Shown: positions 7,180-15,877 of the stretch, in pieces
Layout of the letters: every line of letters starts with the position of its first letter
Position numbering within the stretch: position 1 is the first letter of the stretch
NCBI GenBank assembly: GCA_965369325.1
Contig: CBDUQI010000031.1
Coordinates: 1 to 37,668, forward strand
Length of the DNA: 37,668 bases
From: CBDUQI01 sp965369325
GTDB taxonomy: Bacteria > Pseudomonadota > Gammaproteobacteria > Steroidobacterales > JBCBZW01
Direction of reading: 5' to 3'
Translations under genes and position numbers: made by a program
Notes under the pieces: model-generated
What the model was told of the DNA's origin: nothing
The model's database searches: none
The model's input: the letters and a program-made list of their open reading frames with translations, nothing else

Positions 7180-8159
7180 CCCGTACCCTGAGCGCGGCCC
7201 GCGAGCGCTGGCCCATTCGCGGCACGTTCACCATCTCCCGCGGGTCTAAGACTTACGCCGAAGTGGTGCTGGTAAGCATTGGCGATGGCGAATGCGTCGG
7301 GCGCGGCGAATGCGTGCCGTACGCGCACTACGGCGAGTCGATCGACAGCGTGCTGACCAGCATCGAATCGGTACGCGAGGCGCTGCAGGACGGGTTGGAC
7401 CGGCAGGCCCTGCAAAGCTTGTTACCAGCGGGGGCTGCGCGCAACGCACTCGACTGTGCGTTGTGGGATCTTCAGGCCAAGCTTAGCGGCGAGCGTGCCT
7501 GGGCACTGGCCCGCATCCGCAGCCCGGCACCGGTCGCCACCGCCTACACGTTGTCGCTGGACGCGCCTCAGAAGATGCAGGCTGCCGCACAAGCGCATGC
7601 TCACGCACCGGTGCTCAAACTCAAGCTTGGCGGCGCACAGGATCTGGCACGCGTGCAGGCAGTAAGGGCGGGGGCGCCGCATAGTGCGATTATTGTGGAT
7701 GCCAATGAGGCCTGGACGGTGGCTGACTACGTCACGCTCGCGCCGCAGTTGCAGGCGCTCGGCGTCGCCCTGGTGGAGCAGCCGCTGCCGGCCGGGCAGG
7801 ATGCGGCGCTGGCGGAGGTTGAGCACCCGGTGCCGGTGTGTGCAGATGAGTCCTGCCATGATCGCCAGTCGCTGGCACAGGTGGTTGGCCGATACGACCT
7901 GGTGAACATTAAGCTGGACAAGACCGGTGGTCTGACCGAAGCGCTGGCGTTGCAGCGGGAGGCCCGTCAGATGGGTCTGGGTATCATGGTGGGATGTATG
8001 GTCTCGACCTCGCTGGCGATGGCGCCTGCCATGTTACTCACCCGCGAGGCCAGCTTTGTGGATCTGGACGGGCCGCTGTTGTTGCAGGCGGATCGCCCTG
8101 AGGGCTTGCACTTTGAGGGCATGCGCGTGTCTGCACCATCGGTGCAACTTTGGGGATGA
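7176..8159 (+). CDS. dgcA: N-acetyl-D-glutamate racemase DgcA (enolase superfamily)
   Basis: A 327-residue muconate-lactonizing/dipeptide-epimerase subgroup protein. Catalytic features are visible: KLK at 148-150 (first acid/base Lys), metal ligands Asp175 in VDANEAW, Glu201 in EQP and Asp224 in ADES, and the second Lys246 in NIKLDKTGG. A MVGCM-STS segment typical of Ala-Glu epimerases follows. By fold alone it could be an L-Ala-D/L-Glu epimerase. The 4-base overlap with dgcN makes racemisation of N-acetyl-D-glutamate to N-acetyl-L-glutamate the better call. The start is the GTG in the GTGA overlap. Both activities involve glutamate from peptidoglycan turnover, so the pathway role stands either way. 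Confidence 0.85.
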   Translation: MTRTLSAARERWPIRGTFTISRGSKTYAEVVLVSIGDGECVGRGECVPYAHYGESIDSVLTSIESVREALQDGLDRQALQSLLPAGAARNALDCALWDLQAKLSGERAWALARIRSPAPVATAYTLSLDAPQKMQAAAQAHAHAPVLKLKLGGAQDLARVQAVRAGAPHSAIIVDANEAWTVADYVTLAPQLQALGVALVEQPLPAGQDAALAEVEHPVPVCADESCHDRQSLAQVVGRYDLVNIKLDKTGGLTEALALQREARQMGLGIMVGCMVSTSLAMAPAMLLTREASFVDLDGPLLLQADRPEGLHFEGMRVSAPSVQLWG

Positions 8160-8199
8160 GCATGCGTGGGCGATATCTTAATCTGAGTGAGGCCGGCGC

Positions 8200-9066
8200 A
8201 TGAGCCGCACGGTGTACCTGAACGGTGAGTTTGTGCCTGAAGCGCAGGCACAGGTGTCGGTGTTTGATCGTGGCTACCTGTTTGCCGACGCGGTGTACGA
8301 AGTCACCTGCGTGTTGCGCGGTGGCATGGTGGATAATGATCGCCATCTGGCGCGCTTGCAGCGCTCGTTGGATGCCTTGCAAATCCCCCTGCCGCTCCCG
8401 CTGGCGAAAATCATCGAGATCCAACGCGAGCTCATTGTCCGCAATGCGCTGCAAGAGGGCGTTGTGTACTTGCAAGTGTCTCGCGGCGTGGCCGATCGCG
8501 ATTTTAAGTTGAGCGCGGATGGCCCCCCAACGCTGGTGATGTTTACCCAGGCGAAAGATCTGATCGACAGCCCGCTGGCGGCGCGAGGCATGGACGTACT
8601 CACCGCACCGGATTTGCGCTGGCGTCGTCGCGATATCAAAAGTACCGGGCTGTTGGCGCAATCGATGGCGCGCCAACTGGCGCTGGAGGCTGGCGCGCAC
8701 GACGTATGGATGACCGAAGAGGGCTTTGTCACCGAGGGCAGTTCAAGCAACGCCTGGGTGGTCATGAACGATGCACAGGGTGAGCCGGCGATTTTTACTC
8801 GCCACCTGAGCCACGCGATTCTGCACGGCATTACTCGTCAGGTGGTGCTGGCGTTATGTGAGGAGCTGTCGCTGGCGGTGCATGAGCGCAAATTCACAGT
8901 GGAGCAGGCTATCGGGGCGCAAGAGGCGTTTGCAACCAGCGCCGGGTTTTTTGTGCATCCGGTCGTGAAGATTGATGGCCATGTGATCGGCAATGGCAAA
9001 CCGGGGCCCATCGCGAGCAGACTGCGCGCCATCTACCTTGAGCACGCGCTTGCACAAGTGACCTGA
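8200..9066 (+). CDS. dat: D-amino-acid transaminase (D-alanine aminotransferase)
   Basis: A 288-residue fold-type IV PLP aminotransferase, usual length. FDRGYLFADAVYEV (22-35) is the family's N-terminal signature. The PLP lysine is Lys147 in DIKSTGLL, and TEEGFVTEGSSSNAW gives the conserved Glu near the cofactor ring. The DIKS context favours D-amino-acid over branched-chain aminotransferase. Reaction: D-alanine plus 2-oxoglutarate to pyruvate plus D-glutamate. It follows dgcA by 40 bases with a run of plausible but weak ribosome binding sequence (GAGGCCGGCGC). Its D-glutamate product is the DgcN substrate, and 2-oxoglutarate is what the IDH-like enzyme upstream would make, so the four genes form a sensible D-amino-acid salvage route. 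Its stop lies 3 bases from the convergent kinase gene. Confidence 0.88.
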   Translation: MSRTVYLNGEFVPEAQAQVSVFDRGYLFADAVYEVTCVLRGGMVDNDRHLARLQRSLDALQIPLPLPLAKIIEIQRELIVRNALQEGVVYLQVSRGVADRDFKLSADGPPTLVMFTQAKDLIDSPLAARGMDVLTAPDLRWRRRDIKSTGLLAQSMARQLALEAGAHDVWMTEEGFVTEGSSSNAWVVMNDAQGEPAIFTRHLSHAILHGITRQVVLALCEELSLAVHERKFTVEQAIGAQEAFATSAGFFVHPVVKIDGHVIGNGKPGPIASRLRAIYLEHALAQVT

Positions 9067-9069
9067 GGC

Positions 9070-11793
9070 TTAGCTACCCGGTCCGGTCTGCCGCGATACG
9101 GTGTCGCGCGATGGGGCCAGCTCGCGGGCGCGTAGCCAGTCATCGCGTGCCCGTACCGTGCGTACATGCGACTCCCCGAACGCGGCTTCAAGCGCAGGCA
9201 ATGCATGCTGCAATAACTGCTTGGCTTGGGCGTGTGCGCCCGAACTCAGCAAAAGATGCGCTTCGTTCGCTTGCGCGGCCGCAATCCAAGGATGCCCGTC
9301 GGGCAGGTGATTGATCAGGAAAGTGCTGGCTTGTCGGGCCAGCGCGACCGCTTCACGGGTATGGCCTTCGTTGCCCAGGCTGTCGGCCAGATTTGCCATT
9401 ACCATGCCCCGAATGGGCATCTGCTGATTGGCGGCCAGCTCAAAGGTACGCAGCGCCTCGCGCAATATCGGCGTGGCTGCTGGCGCATCGTTAAGACGCA
9501 ACAGTACGCTAGCCAGATTATTTTGCACGGCCGCCGTGTTGCTGTGCCGGTCGCCAAACAACGCACGGTGCAGGTTGAGTGAGCGTTGCAGCATCTGTTG
9601 TGCTTCAGCCAATTTGTTCTGGCTGGCCAGCGCCGCGCCCAGATTAGACAACACGCTGCCGGTGCTTGGGTGCGGCTCGGTGTACAGGAGATCCTGCAGT
9701 GCCAGGGCTTGCATCAAGGTTTGTTCGCCTGCCGCGTACGCGCGCTGATTTATCTGTGTAACACCCAGATTGCTGAGAGCGGTGGCGGTAGCCGGATGGA
9801 CGCCCTGCTGCAGGGCTTGCCGCTGTGCAATGGCCTCGCGAAACAACGCCTGCGCTTCAGCGAACTGGCCCAGCCGGCGAAGCACCGAGCCCATGGCGTT
9901 GCTCGCGTCGGCGATCGCCTCGTGCGGCGGATTTAGCGCTTGGTTGCGCACCGCGAGCACTTGTTGCAACCAGTCGCGCGCCTGCTCGAACTGACCCAAC
10001 GCCATGGCAGATGTCGCGACGTTGTAGAGGTTTTCCGCGGCGGGTAGCGACCGCTCCCCCAGCAAAGCCTGACTGATACGCAGCGCCTGTTGGTGCTGCT
10101 GCACGGCCTGCTCGTATTCGCCGCGATGGTAGTGCACCAGTCCGCGCAGGCGCAGTGTGCCCGCGTAAGCTAACTGCGCGTTGGGGCTTGTCTGATTCTG
10201 CTGACGTAACTCCAGGGCCTGCTCGGCAAGGCCCTGGGCATCCTGGTAAAGCCCTAAGTTTAAGTAGACGCGGGCGAGCGTGTCGGTCAGGTCGGCTCGC
10301 ACGGCAGGTTGCCCGGCTAGCGATTGGCCGATGCGTGCGACGCCGCTGTCCAATATTTCTCGTGCGCTAATCGTTGGTGCGCGATGCAGGTCCGGATCGG
10401 ACAATTCAAACAGATCCACTAGGAATTCAGATACCGCCTGCGCGCTGTCCGCGTTGTTCTGCGCCTGCACTTGCGCCTGCACTGCGTGCTGCTGCGCCGT
10501 GTTTGCGCGATTAAAACCAATAGATAGCCCGACGATAGCAAGCGCGCTCACCAGCAGCAGCGCGCCTGCCAGGCTCACTGGTAGGGTATGTCGACGGACA
10601 AAACGCGCTAGCGCATAACGGCGGCTGGGTGGGTGGGCCAGCACCGGCGCGCCGTCCAGATGGCGTTGTAGATCCTGCGCTAGTTCTCGTGCGGATTGAT
10701 AACGGTCCTCACGCGCCTTGGCCAACGCCTTAAGAGCAATGTAATCAAGATCGCCCCGCAGGGATTGGGTGAGTTGTGCGGGTCGTGTGCCGCGAGCGGC
10801 TGCGACCGCTGGCTCCTCGGGGATGCGGGCGCTGGGCCGGCGCGGGGTGACGGTGGCGCGGATGTAGGCGAAGCTGCGATCCGGCAAGGTCTCATCCGAC
10901 AGGGGCAGCTTGCCGCACAACAACTCGTACAACACCACACCCAACGAGTAGACGTCGGCGCGGGTGTCGATGGCGCTGTTGGTGCTCTCATTGCGGTTGC
11001 CGTGTTGGCTGTGGCTCTCGCCATGGGCCTGCTCCGGGCTCATGTAATCCAGCGTGCCCAGAATTTGGCCGTGACGGGTGGTTTGCGCCTGCGCCTCGCT
11101 GGCGATCTTGGCAATGCCAAAGTCGATTATTTTGGCCACGCCGCGGCCGTCCTGATGTTTCACCAGAATGTTGCTGGGTTTAAGGTCGCGGTGGATGATG
11201 CCAAGTTGATGAGCATGCTCAATTGCGCCGCAAACGCTTAACAACAACCGTACGCGCGTGCGCACGGGCAGGCGGTGCTGATCGCAGTACTTAGTGATGG
11301 GACGTCCGTCCACGTACTCCATCGCGAAGAACGGGCGATCGGTACTGGTACGTCCGGCATCAAAGATGCTGGCGATATGCGGATGACTCAGTGCCGCCAG
11401 CGCTTGGCGCTCACGCTCAAACCGGGTGAGAAACTCCACCTCGTCAAACCCCGGTTTAATCATCTTAAGCGCCACCTCGCGCGCCGGGCTGCGTTGGCGT
11501 GCACGATAGACAAGCGCCATGCCTCCTTCGCCAAGCACTTCGCGCAGTTCGTACCCCTCAATCTGGTCCGGTACCTGGAGAAGTTGTTTGAGTTGACTGG
11601 CGATGCGGGTGCGGTTGTCTTGGCTGAACAACTGCGAGGCGGCATGCTCGTGGGCCAGCAAGCTCTCCAGTTCGCGGCGCAATTGGGGTTGACCACGGCA
11701 ATGGCGCTCAACAAAGGCGCTGCGCGCGGTGTGGGTTAGATCGCAGGCCTGGGCGAACAAGGTCGCCAGCCGCAGGTGCGACTCGTCTTTCAC
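9070..11793 (-). CDS. Membrane Ser/Thr protein kinase with TPR repeats
   Basis: A 907-residue protein. GTG 11793 is chosen because it overlaps the sigma-factor stop as GTGA and has GAGG just upstream; a longer ATG frame to 11838 would overlap the sigma gene by 49 bases. Domains in order: a short N-terminal helical region (1-75); a Hanks-type kinase at about 80-380 with GEGGMALV (88-95), ATP-binding Lys110, HRDLKPSN (201-208), DFG (224-226) and a YMSPEQ segment (250-255); one transmembrane helix (about 405-426); then roughly 9-10 tetratricopeptide repeats (about 500-880) with the Asn-Leu-Ala/Gly spacing of the TPR_10/12 type. All catalytic motifs are intact. The TPRs would be periplasmic if the kinase is cytosolic, a sensor arrangement. 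The linked sigma factor is the likely substrate. Confidence 0.93.
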   Translation of the reverse strand: MKDESHLRLATLFAQACDLTHTARSAFVERHCRGQPQLRRELESLLAHEHAASQLFSQDNRTRIASQLKQLLQVPDQIEGYELREVLGEGGMALVYRARQRSPAREVALKMIKPGFDEVEFLTRFERERQALAALSHPHIASIFDAGRTSTDRPFFAMEYVDGRPITKYCDQHRLPVRTRVRLLLSVCGAIEHAHQLGIIHRDLKPSNILVKHQDGRGVAKIIDFGIAKIASEAQAQTTRHGQILGTLDYMSPEQAHGESHSQHGNRNESTNSAIDTRADVYSLGVVLYELLCGKLPLSDETLPDRSFAYIRATVTPRRPSARIPEEPAVAAARGTRPAQLTQSLRGDLDYIALKALAKAREDRYQSARELAQDLQRHLDGAPVLAHPPSRRYALARFVRRHTLPVSLAGALLLVSALAIVGLSIGFNRANTAQQHAVQAQVQAQNNADSAQAVSEFLVDLFELSDPDLHRAPTISAREILDSGVARIGQSLAGQPAVRADLTDTLARVYLNLGLYQDAQGLAEQALELRQQNQTSPNAQLAYAGTLRLRGLVHYHRGEYEQAVQQHQQALRISQALLGERSLPAAENLYNVATSAMALGQFEQARDWLQQVLAVRNQALNPPHEAIADASNAMGSVLRRLGQFAEAQALFREAIAQRQALQQGVHPATATALSNLGVTQINQRAYAAGEQTLMQALALQDLLYTEPHPSTGSVLSNLGAALASQNKLAEAQQMLQRSLNLHRALFGDRHSNTAAVQNNLASVLLRLNDAPAATPILREALRTFELAANQQMPIRGMVMANLADSLGNEGHTREAVALARQASTFLINHLPDGHPWIAAAQANEAHLLLSSGAHAQAKQLLQHALPALEAAFGESHVRTVRARDDWLRARELAPSRDTVSRQTGPGS

Positions 11794-12335
11794 GTTGCCT
11801 CGCCGGGCGTGCGACCGCCTAAGCGCTGAGCCAGCCACGCACCCGCGAACTTCCAGTCGGTTTTAATGGTGCCAGGTGAGACGCCCAGTTGCTTCGCGCA
11901 CTCTTGCACACTCATGCCGCCAAAAAACCGCAGCGCGAATGTGTTGCACTGGCGCGGATGGTGGCTGTCAAGTTCTTCCATAGCAGCGCACAGATCCAGC
12001 AATTCCACTTGTGTGTCGCGCGCACCCGGGAGGGTGTCAGTCATGGTCACCCGCAGGCGCAAATCCCGCTTGCCCGCGCGTACATGACGTGCATGGTCAA
12101 GCAAAGCGCGGCGCAGTTGAATGCTGGCAGTGGCGATAAAGTGGTCTTTGTCCCGGTAACGGGCGCGCGTGCGTGCCGACATGCCCAGATACACCTCGTG
12201 CACCAGTGCAGTGGGTTGGATGACCGGATCGGCGATGTGGCAGGCGAGCATACTGGCGGCCAGACGACGTAACTGTTGATATGCCGCAGGCAGTAAATCG
12301 CCAGCGGAATGGTTAAGTTCCTCGTCTTGCCCCAT
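11790..12335 (-). CDS. ECF-like RNA polymerase sigma factor coupled to a kinase
   Basis: A 181-residue sigma-70-family protein of the Sig-70_X6/TIGR02999 kind. Region 2 reads IQPTALVHEVYLGM, then RYRDKDHFIATASIQLRRAL and DHARHVRAGKRD. Region 4 has ALRFFGGMSVQECAKQLGVS followed by PGTIKTDWKFAGAWL, a helix-turn-helix. The ATG at 12335 has GGGAGG 6 bases upstream. The acidic cluster (DAED-like) that binds the RNA polymerase clamp in ordinary ECF factors is replaced by PTAL. In the ECF43-type EcfP/PknT system the sigma factor lacks these acids and is activated when the neighbouring kinase phosphorylates it. No anti-sigma gene is present and the next gene is a kinase, so the same logic is likely here. 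Confidence 0.9.
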   Translation of the reverse strand: MGQDEELNHSAGDLLPAAYQQLRRLAASMLACHIADPVIQPTALVHEVYLGMSARTRARYRDKDHFIATASIQLRRALLDHARHVRAGKRDLRLRVTMTDTLPGARDTQVELLDLCAAMEELDSHHPRQCNTFALRFFGGMSVQECAKQLGVSPGTIKTDWKFAGAWLAQRLGGRTPGEAT

Positions 12336-12408
12336 CTAGTGCCTCCCATGGCGTTGACGCGAGTCCTGTCGTTCACGCAACGGACAAAAGCGACATTAAT
12401 ACTACCCT

Positions 12409-12427
12409 AGTGCACAAGTTGTGCACT
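12409..12427. promoter_or_regulatory. Perfect 19-bp palindrome upstream of the sigma-kinase operon
   Basis: AGTGCACAA-G-TTGTGCACT is a perfect inverted repeat of 9-bp arms about 75 bases upstream of the sigma-factor start and 208 bases upstream of the divergent propeller gene. Its size and symmetry suit a dimeric regulator or an autoregulatory site. The remaining divergent intergenic region (12336-12634) shows a TTGACATAAT at 12518-12527 but no convincing -10 partner. Confidence 0.5.
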
Positions 12428-12634
12428 GATGTGTGTCATTGTCGCACTGGTGGGAGCTGCAGTTTCTGTCGCGTGCCGATGGCCGCATCCTGCTTGCCAG
12501 CAGATACGCGTCTGATCTTGACATAATTGCATGGTGGTCAACGGTTCGCCGGACAGGGTATGGTGATGTGTGACGGGCGGCAATCCGAACACGCCCACCA
12601 GCTTTGTGTCCATTGGGGCTGTTAAGGGTGCCAC

Positions 12635-14200
12635 GTGAATACCAATTCCGCTGAGCCGGATGATTACCGCGAGTCCCTCGCCGATGGCCCGGTGGTGCTG
12701 CGCGCCGGTCCAGGTCCCGAGCCGGGGCTGGGACGCGAGGATTTTACCCGTATTTGCGTGAACGGCTTCGGTGACGGGCACAATAGCTTTCCGCACAGTA
12801 TCGCCTGGTTTGGCGGTCGCCTGCTGGTTGGTACCACGCGTTCGAACTTTCTAATGGTCAAAGTGCACGACACGTTCAAGGGACTGCCGGTTGATCTGTG
12901 GCCGGTAGAAGGTCCGGATGATGTCGATGGCTTGTACCGTGAGTTGGATCGGCGCGCGCAGATCTGGTCGTACGATCCGCACGGCGAGCAGTGGGAGCAG
13001 GTGTTTGTCGCGCCCGAGGTCACCGGGTTGAACAACGGGCCGCAGGTGGCGCGCGAGACAGGCTATCGCTGCATGCATGTGTTTAAGGGGACTTCGGATG
13101 CTGCGCCTGCACTGTACACCGCCAGTTGGGCGGTGAGCCGCTCGCCCGGCGCACTGTTGCTGCGAAGTGAGAACGGCCGTGACTTCTCGCCTGTCTCGCC
13201 GTTTGGCATTATCGATGGTCTGCCTATTACGGCCACCCGCGTATTAACCGAATTTCGCGGTCGCCTCTTTACCTCGCCTACTGGCGTGCGCGGGCACGGC
13301 GTGGACTTTGTTATCAACGTGTCCGGAATGCCAGTCATCTATGCATCGGAGGATCCCGCCAACGGCGGTTGGACGCCCGTGTGCGAACCTGGTTTTGGCA
13401 ACCCGGATAACGAAGGTGTGTTTGTGCTGGCCGTGTTCGGCAATCGCTTGTATGCAGGCACCTTCAATAACCACGGCTTTGAAATTTGGTGTAGCGATTG
13501 CGAGGGCAAGCCACCGTTTGCCTGGACCAAGGTCATCGATCGCGGCGCCGGCCGGGGCAGTGAGAATCAGGTGGCGGCGACCATGCGGGTGTTTAAGGGC
13601 AATTTGTATGTGGGCACCGCCATTCAGAACGGTGGCAACGATCTTTCCAACAAGATCGGTCCGGCGGGTTCGGAAATTCTTAGAATTCACCCTGATCACA
13701 GTTGGGATCTGGTAGTCGGGCAAACGCGCTCAGATCGCGAGCACTCGCGCTCGCCAATCAGCGGTCTGCCGGCCGGTTTTGGTAATGTGTTTAATGGTTA
13801 CATCTGGTCGATGCAGGAGCACGATGGCTGGCTGTACGTGGGTACCATGAACTCTACCATCTGGGTACGCTTCCTGAATGCCGATGCCTACAGCGAGCCG
13901 GTACGTAAGATACTGGATCAGGTGGGGCCGGAGAACATTGTCGAGCACGAGGCGGGTTGCACGCTGTGGCGTTCAGCCGATGGGGAGAACTGGCTGCCCG
14001 TGACCAAAACCGGGTTCGACAATCCGTACAACCTGGGCGTGCGGAACATGGTGAGCACTGTGCATGGTTTGTTTGTTGCGGTGGCGAATCCGTTCGGGCC
14101 GCGGGTGGCGGTAAATCGCGACGGTCAATGGGGCTATGAAGACAATCCGCGTGGCGGTTGTGAAATCTGGCTGGGGCGTAAACCGACGCCGGTTGCTTAG
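12635..14200 (+). CDS. Cytosolic beta-propeller-like protein of unknown function
   Basis: A 521-residue protein from GTG 12635. It has no signal peptide or membrane segment. Short strands repeat along the chain with the pattern hydrophobic-Leu-Tyr/Leu-Val-Gly-Thr: GRLLVGTTRSN (about 66), NRLYAGTFNNHGFEIW (about 269), GNLYVGTAIQNGG (about 323), GWLYVGTMNSTIW (about 398) and HGLFVAVANPFGP (about 478), each preceded by a conserved Phe/Met-rich strand. This is typical of a beta-propeller with 5-7 blades, as in uncharacterised bacterial sialidase/Kelch-like proteins. Catalytic residues are not identifiable. It is divergent from the sigma-kinase operon, with 299 bases between, so it may be a target of that system. 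Its TAG overlaps the convergent prfC stop. Coding certain, function unknown. Confidence 0.82.
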   Translation: MNTNSAEPDDYRESLADGPVVLRAGPGPEPGLGREDFTRICVNGFGDGHNSFPHSIAWFGGRLLVGTTRSNFLMVKVHDTFKGLPVDLWPVEGPDDVDGLYRELDRRAQIWSYDPHGEQWEQVFVAPEVTGLNNGPQVARETGYRCMHVFKGTSDAAPALYTASWAVSRSPGALLLRSENGRDFSPVSPFGIIDGLPITATRVLTEFRGRLFTSPTGVRGHGVDFVINVSGMPVIYASEDPANGGWTPVCEPGFGNPDNEGVFVLAVFGNRLYAGTFNNHGFEIWCSDCEGKPPFAWTKVIDRGAGRGSENQVAATMRVFKGNLYVGTAIQNGGNDLSNKIGPAGSEILRIHPDHSWDLVVGQTRSDREHSRSPISGLPAGFGNVFNGYIWSMQEHDGWLYVGTMNSTIWVRFLNADAYSEPVRKILDQVGPENIVEHEAGCTLWRSADGENWLPVTKTGFDNPYNLGVRNMVSTVHGLFVAVANPFGPRVAVNRDGQWGYEDNPRGGCEIWLGRKPTPVA

Positions 14201-15777
14201 TGCTCGCGGGTCGCGTGGAAGAGAATGTCGGGCCAGCGCTCTTCGGTGAGCTGTAGGTTGACCCGGGTGGGCGCCAGATAGGCCAGATGCCCCGCACCGT
14301 CCAACGCCAAGTTCTCCTGCTGGCTGTCGCGGAATTTCTTTAACTGCTGAGGGTCGTCGCAGGCGATCCAGCGCGCCGTGTGCACGCCGACGGACTCAAA
14401 GCTGGCTTCCACTTTGTACTCGTGCTGAAGGCGCCAGGCGACCACATCAAACTGCAGCACGCCGACCGCGCCGATAATCAGTCGGTTGCCGATCAGCGGG
14501 CGGAAGATCTGGCTGGCGCCTTCTTCGCTTAGCTCGATCAGTCCCTTGAGCAACGCTTTGGCTTTAAGTGGATCTTTCAGCACCACGCTGCGGAACAGTT
14601 CCGGCGCAAAGTTGGGAATGCCGGTGAAGTGCAATGTCTCGCCTTCGCTGAAAGTGTCGCCAATCTGAATCGTGCCATGGTTGTGAATGCCGATGATGTC
14701 CCCGGCATAGGCGATGTCGGTGCGGTCGCGGCCGCTGGCCATGAAGCTGACCGCCGTTTTGATCGGTACGCTGCGTTGCAGGCGCACGTGGCGCAATTTC
14801 ATGCCGGGCTCAAACACGCCGGAGCACAACCGCATGAACGCGATGCGGTCGCGATGAGCCGGGTCCATGTTGGCCTGGATCTTAAACACAAAGCCGGTAA
14901 AGTCCTCTTCGGTGGCGCTGACCATGCGCTCGCTGGCCTCGCGCGGCAGCGGGGACGGCGCGGCCTCCACAAAATGGTCTAGCAACGGCTCAACACCAAA
15001 ATTGTTCAGCGCGCTGCCAAAAAATACCGGGGTGATCTCACCGGCGAGGTATGCGGCCGGGTCATAGCTAAAGCCTGCGTCGCGCACCAGCTCTATTTCC
15101 TCTTCCAGGTCCTGATACTGCCCATCCAGGCGTTCGCGAACCCGATCGCTGTCGAAGGCGCCGGCGGGGCCACCGCTGGCGGGGCGGCCTTCCGGAGTGT
15201 CTTTGTACAAGTGCACGCCGTTGTCGCGCAGATCGATCAGGCCCTGGAACAGCTGCCCGCTGCCGAGCGGCCAGGTCATCGGCACGCAGCGGATCTTAAG
15301 AATGCGCTCGATTTCGTCCAGCAACTCCAGCGGGTCGCGCCCTTCGCGGTCCAATTTGTTGATGAACGTGATGATGGGGGTGTTGCGCATGCGGCACACG
15401 TTCATCAGCTTGATGGTTTGTGCCTCGACACCCTTGGCGGCATCGATCACCAACAGCGCGGAGTCGACCGCGGTCAGCGTGCGATAGGTGTCCTCGGAGA
15501 AGTCCTGATGCCCAGGGGTATCCAGTAGGTTGACCATGCGGTCTTTGTAGGCGAACTGCATAACCGAGGAAGTGACCGAAATGCCACGCTGCTTTTCAAT
15601 CTCCATCCAGTCGGAGGTTGCGTGCCGGGAGGACTTACGTGCCTTGACGGTGCCTGCGATCTGAATCGCGCCGCCCAGCAACAACAGCTTTTCGGTGACC
15701 GTTGTCTTGCCCGCATCCGGGTGCGAGATGATCGCAAAGGTGCGACGCTTCTGGATTCTGTTTTGAACGTCCGACAT
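14197..15777 (-). CDS. prfC: Peptide chain release factor 3
   Basis: A 526-residue translational GTPase (RF3 is usually about 529). The start is ATG 15777 (MSDVQNRIQKRRTFAIISHP); an upstream extension to 15930 would run into recQ and lacks homology. G motifs are intact: HPDAGKTT, DTPGHQDFSEDT and NKLDREGRDP. The chain continues through the RF3-specific GFVFKIQANMDPAHRDRIAF segment and the C-terminal domain GVLQFDVVAWRLQHEY. RF3 recycles RF1/RF2 from the ribosome using GTP hydrolysis. Its 3' end overlaps the 3' end of the convergent propeller gene by 4 bases, so the two transcripts must overlap unless termination is tight; no hairpin terminator is visible between them. Confidence 0.97.
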   Translation of the reverse strand: MSDVQNRIQKRRTFAIISHPDAGKTTVTEKLLLLGGAIQIAGTVKARKSSRHATSDWMEIEKQRGISVTSSVMQFAYKDRMVNLLDTPGHQDFSEDTYRTLTAVDSALLVIDAAKGVEAQTIKLMNVCRMRNTPIITFINKLDREGRDPLELLDEIERILKIRCVPMTWPLGSGQLFQGLIDLRDNGVHLYKDTPEGRPASGGPAGAFDSDRVRERLDGQYQDLEEEIELVRDAGFSYDPAAYLAGEITPVFFGSALNNFGVEPLLDHFVEAAPSPLPREASERMVSATEEDFTGFVFKIQANMDPAHRDRIAFMRLCSGVFEPGMKLRHVRLQRSVPIKTAVSFMASGRDRTDIAYAGDIIGIHNHGTIQIGDTFSEGETLHFTGIPNFAPELFRSVVLKDPLKAKALLKGLIELSEEGASQIFRPLIGNRLIIGAVGVLQFDVVAWRLQHEYKVEASFESVGVHTARWIACDDPQQLKKFRDSQQENLALDGAGHLAYLAPTRVNLQLTEERWPDILFHATREH

Positions 15778-15877
15778 GAGGCTGGGTAACCGGCAGCGGA
15801 AAAGCGCGCCATTGTAGCCGAATCCGGGTGTGGGCGCGTGCCCGCTGGGGCAGTGCGGCCAACTGGATGCCTGGTGA

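Noticed and set aside
11794..11838. Longer start for the kinase
   Set aside because: Would overlap the sigma gene; GTG 11793 in the GTGA overlap with its own ribosome binding site is better.
12518..12527. TTGACATAAT as a promoter for the propeller gene
   Set aside because: Matches a -35 box but no acceptable -10 follows at 16-18 bases; kept only as a noted repeat of the TetR palindrome end.
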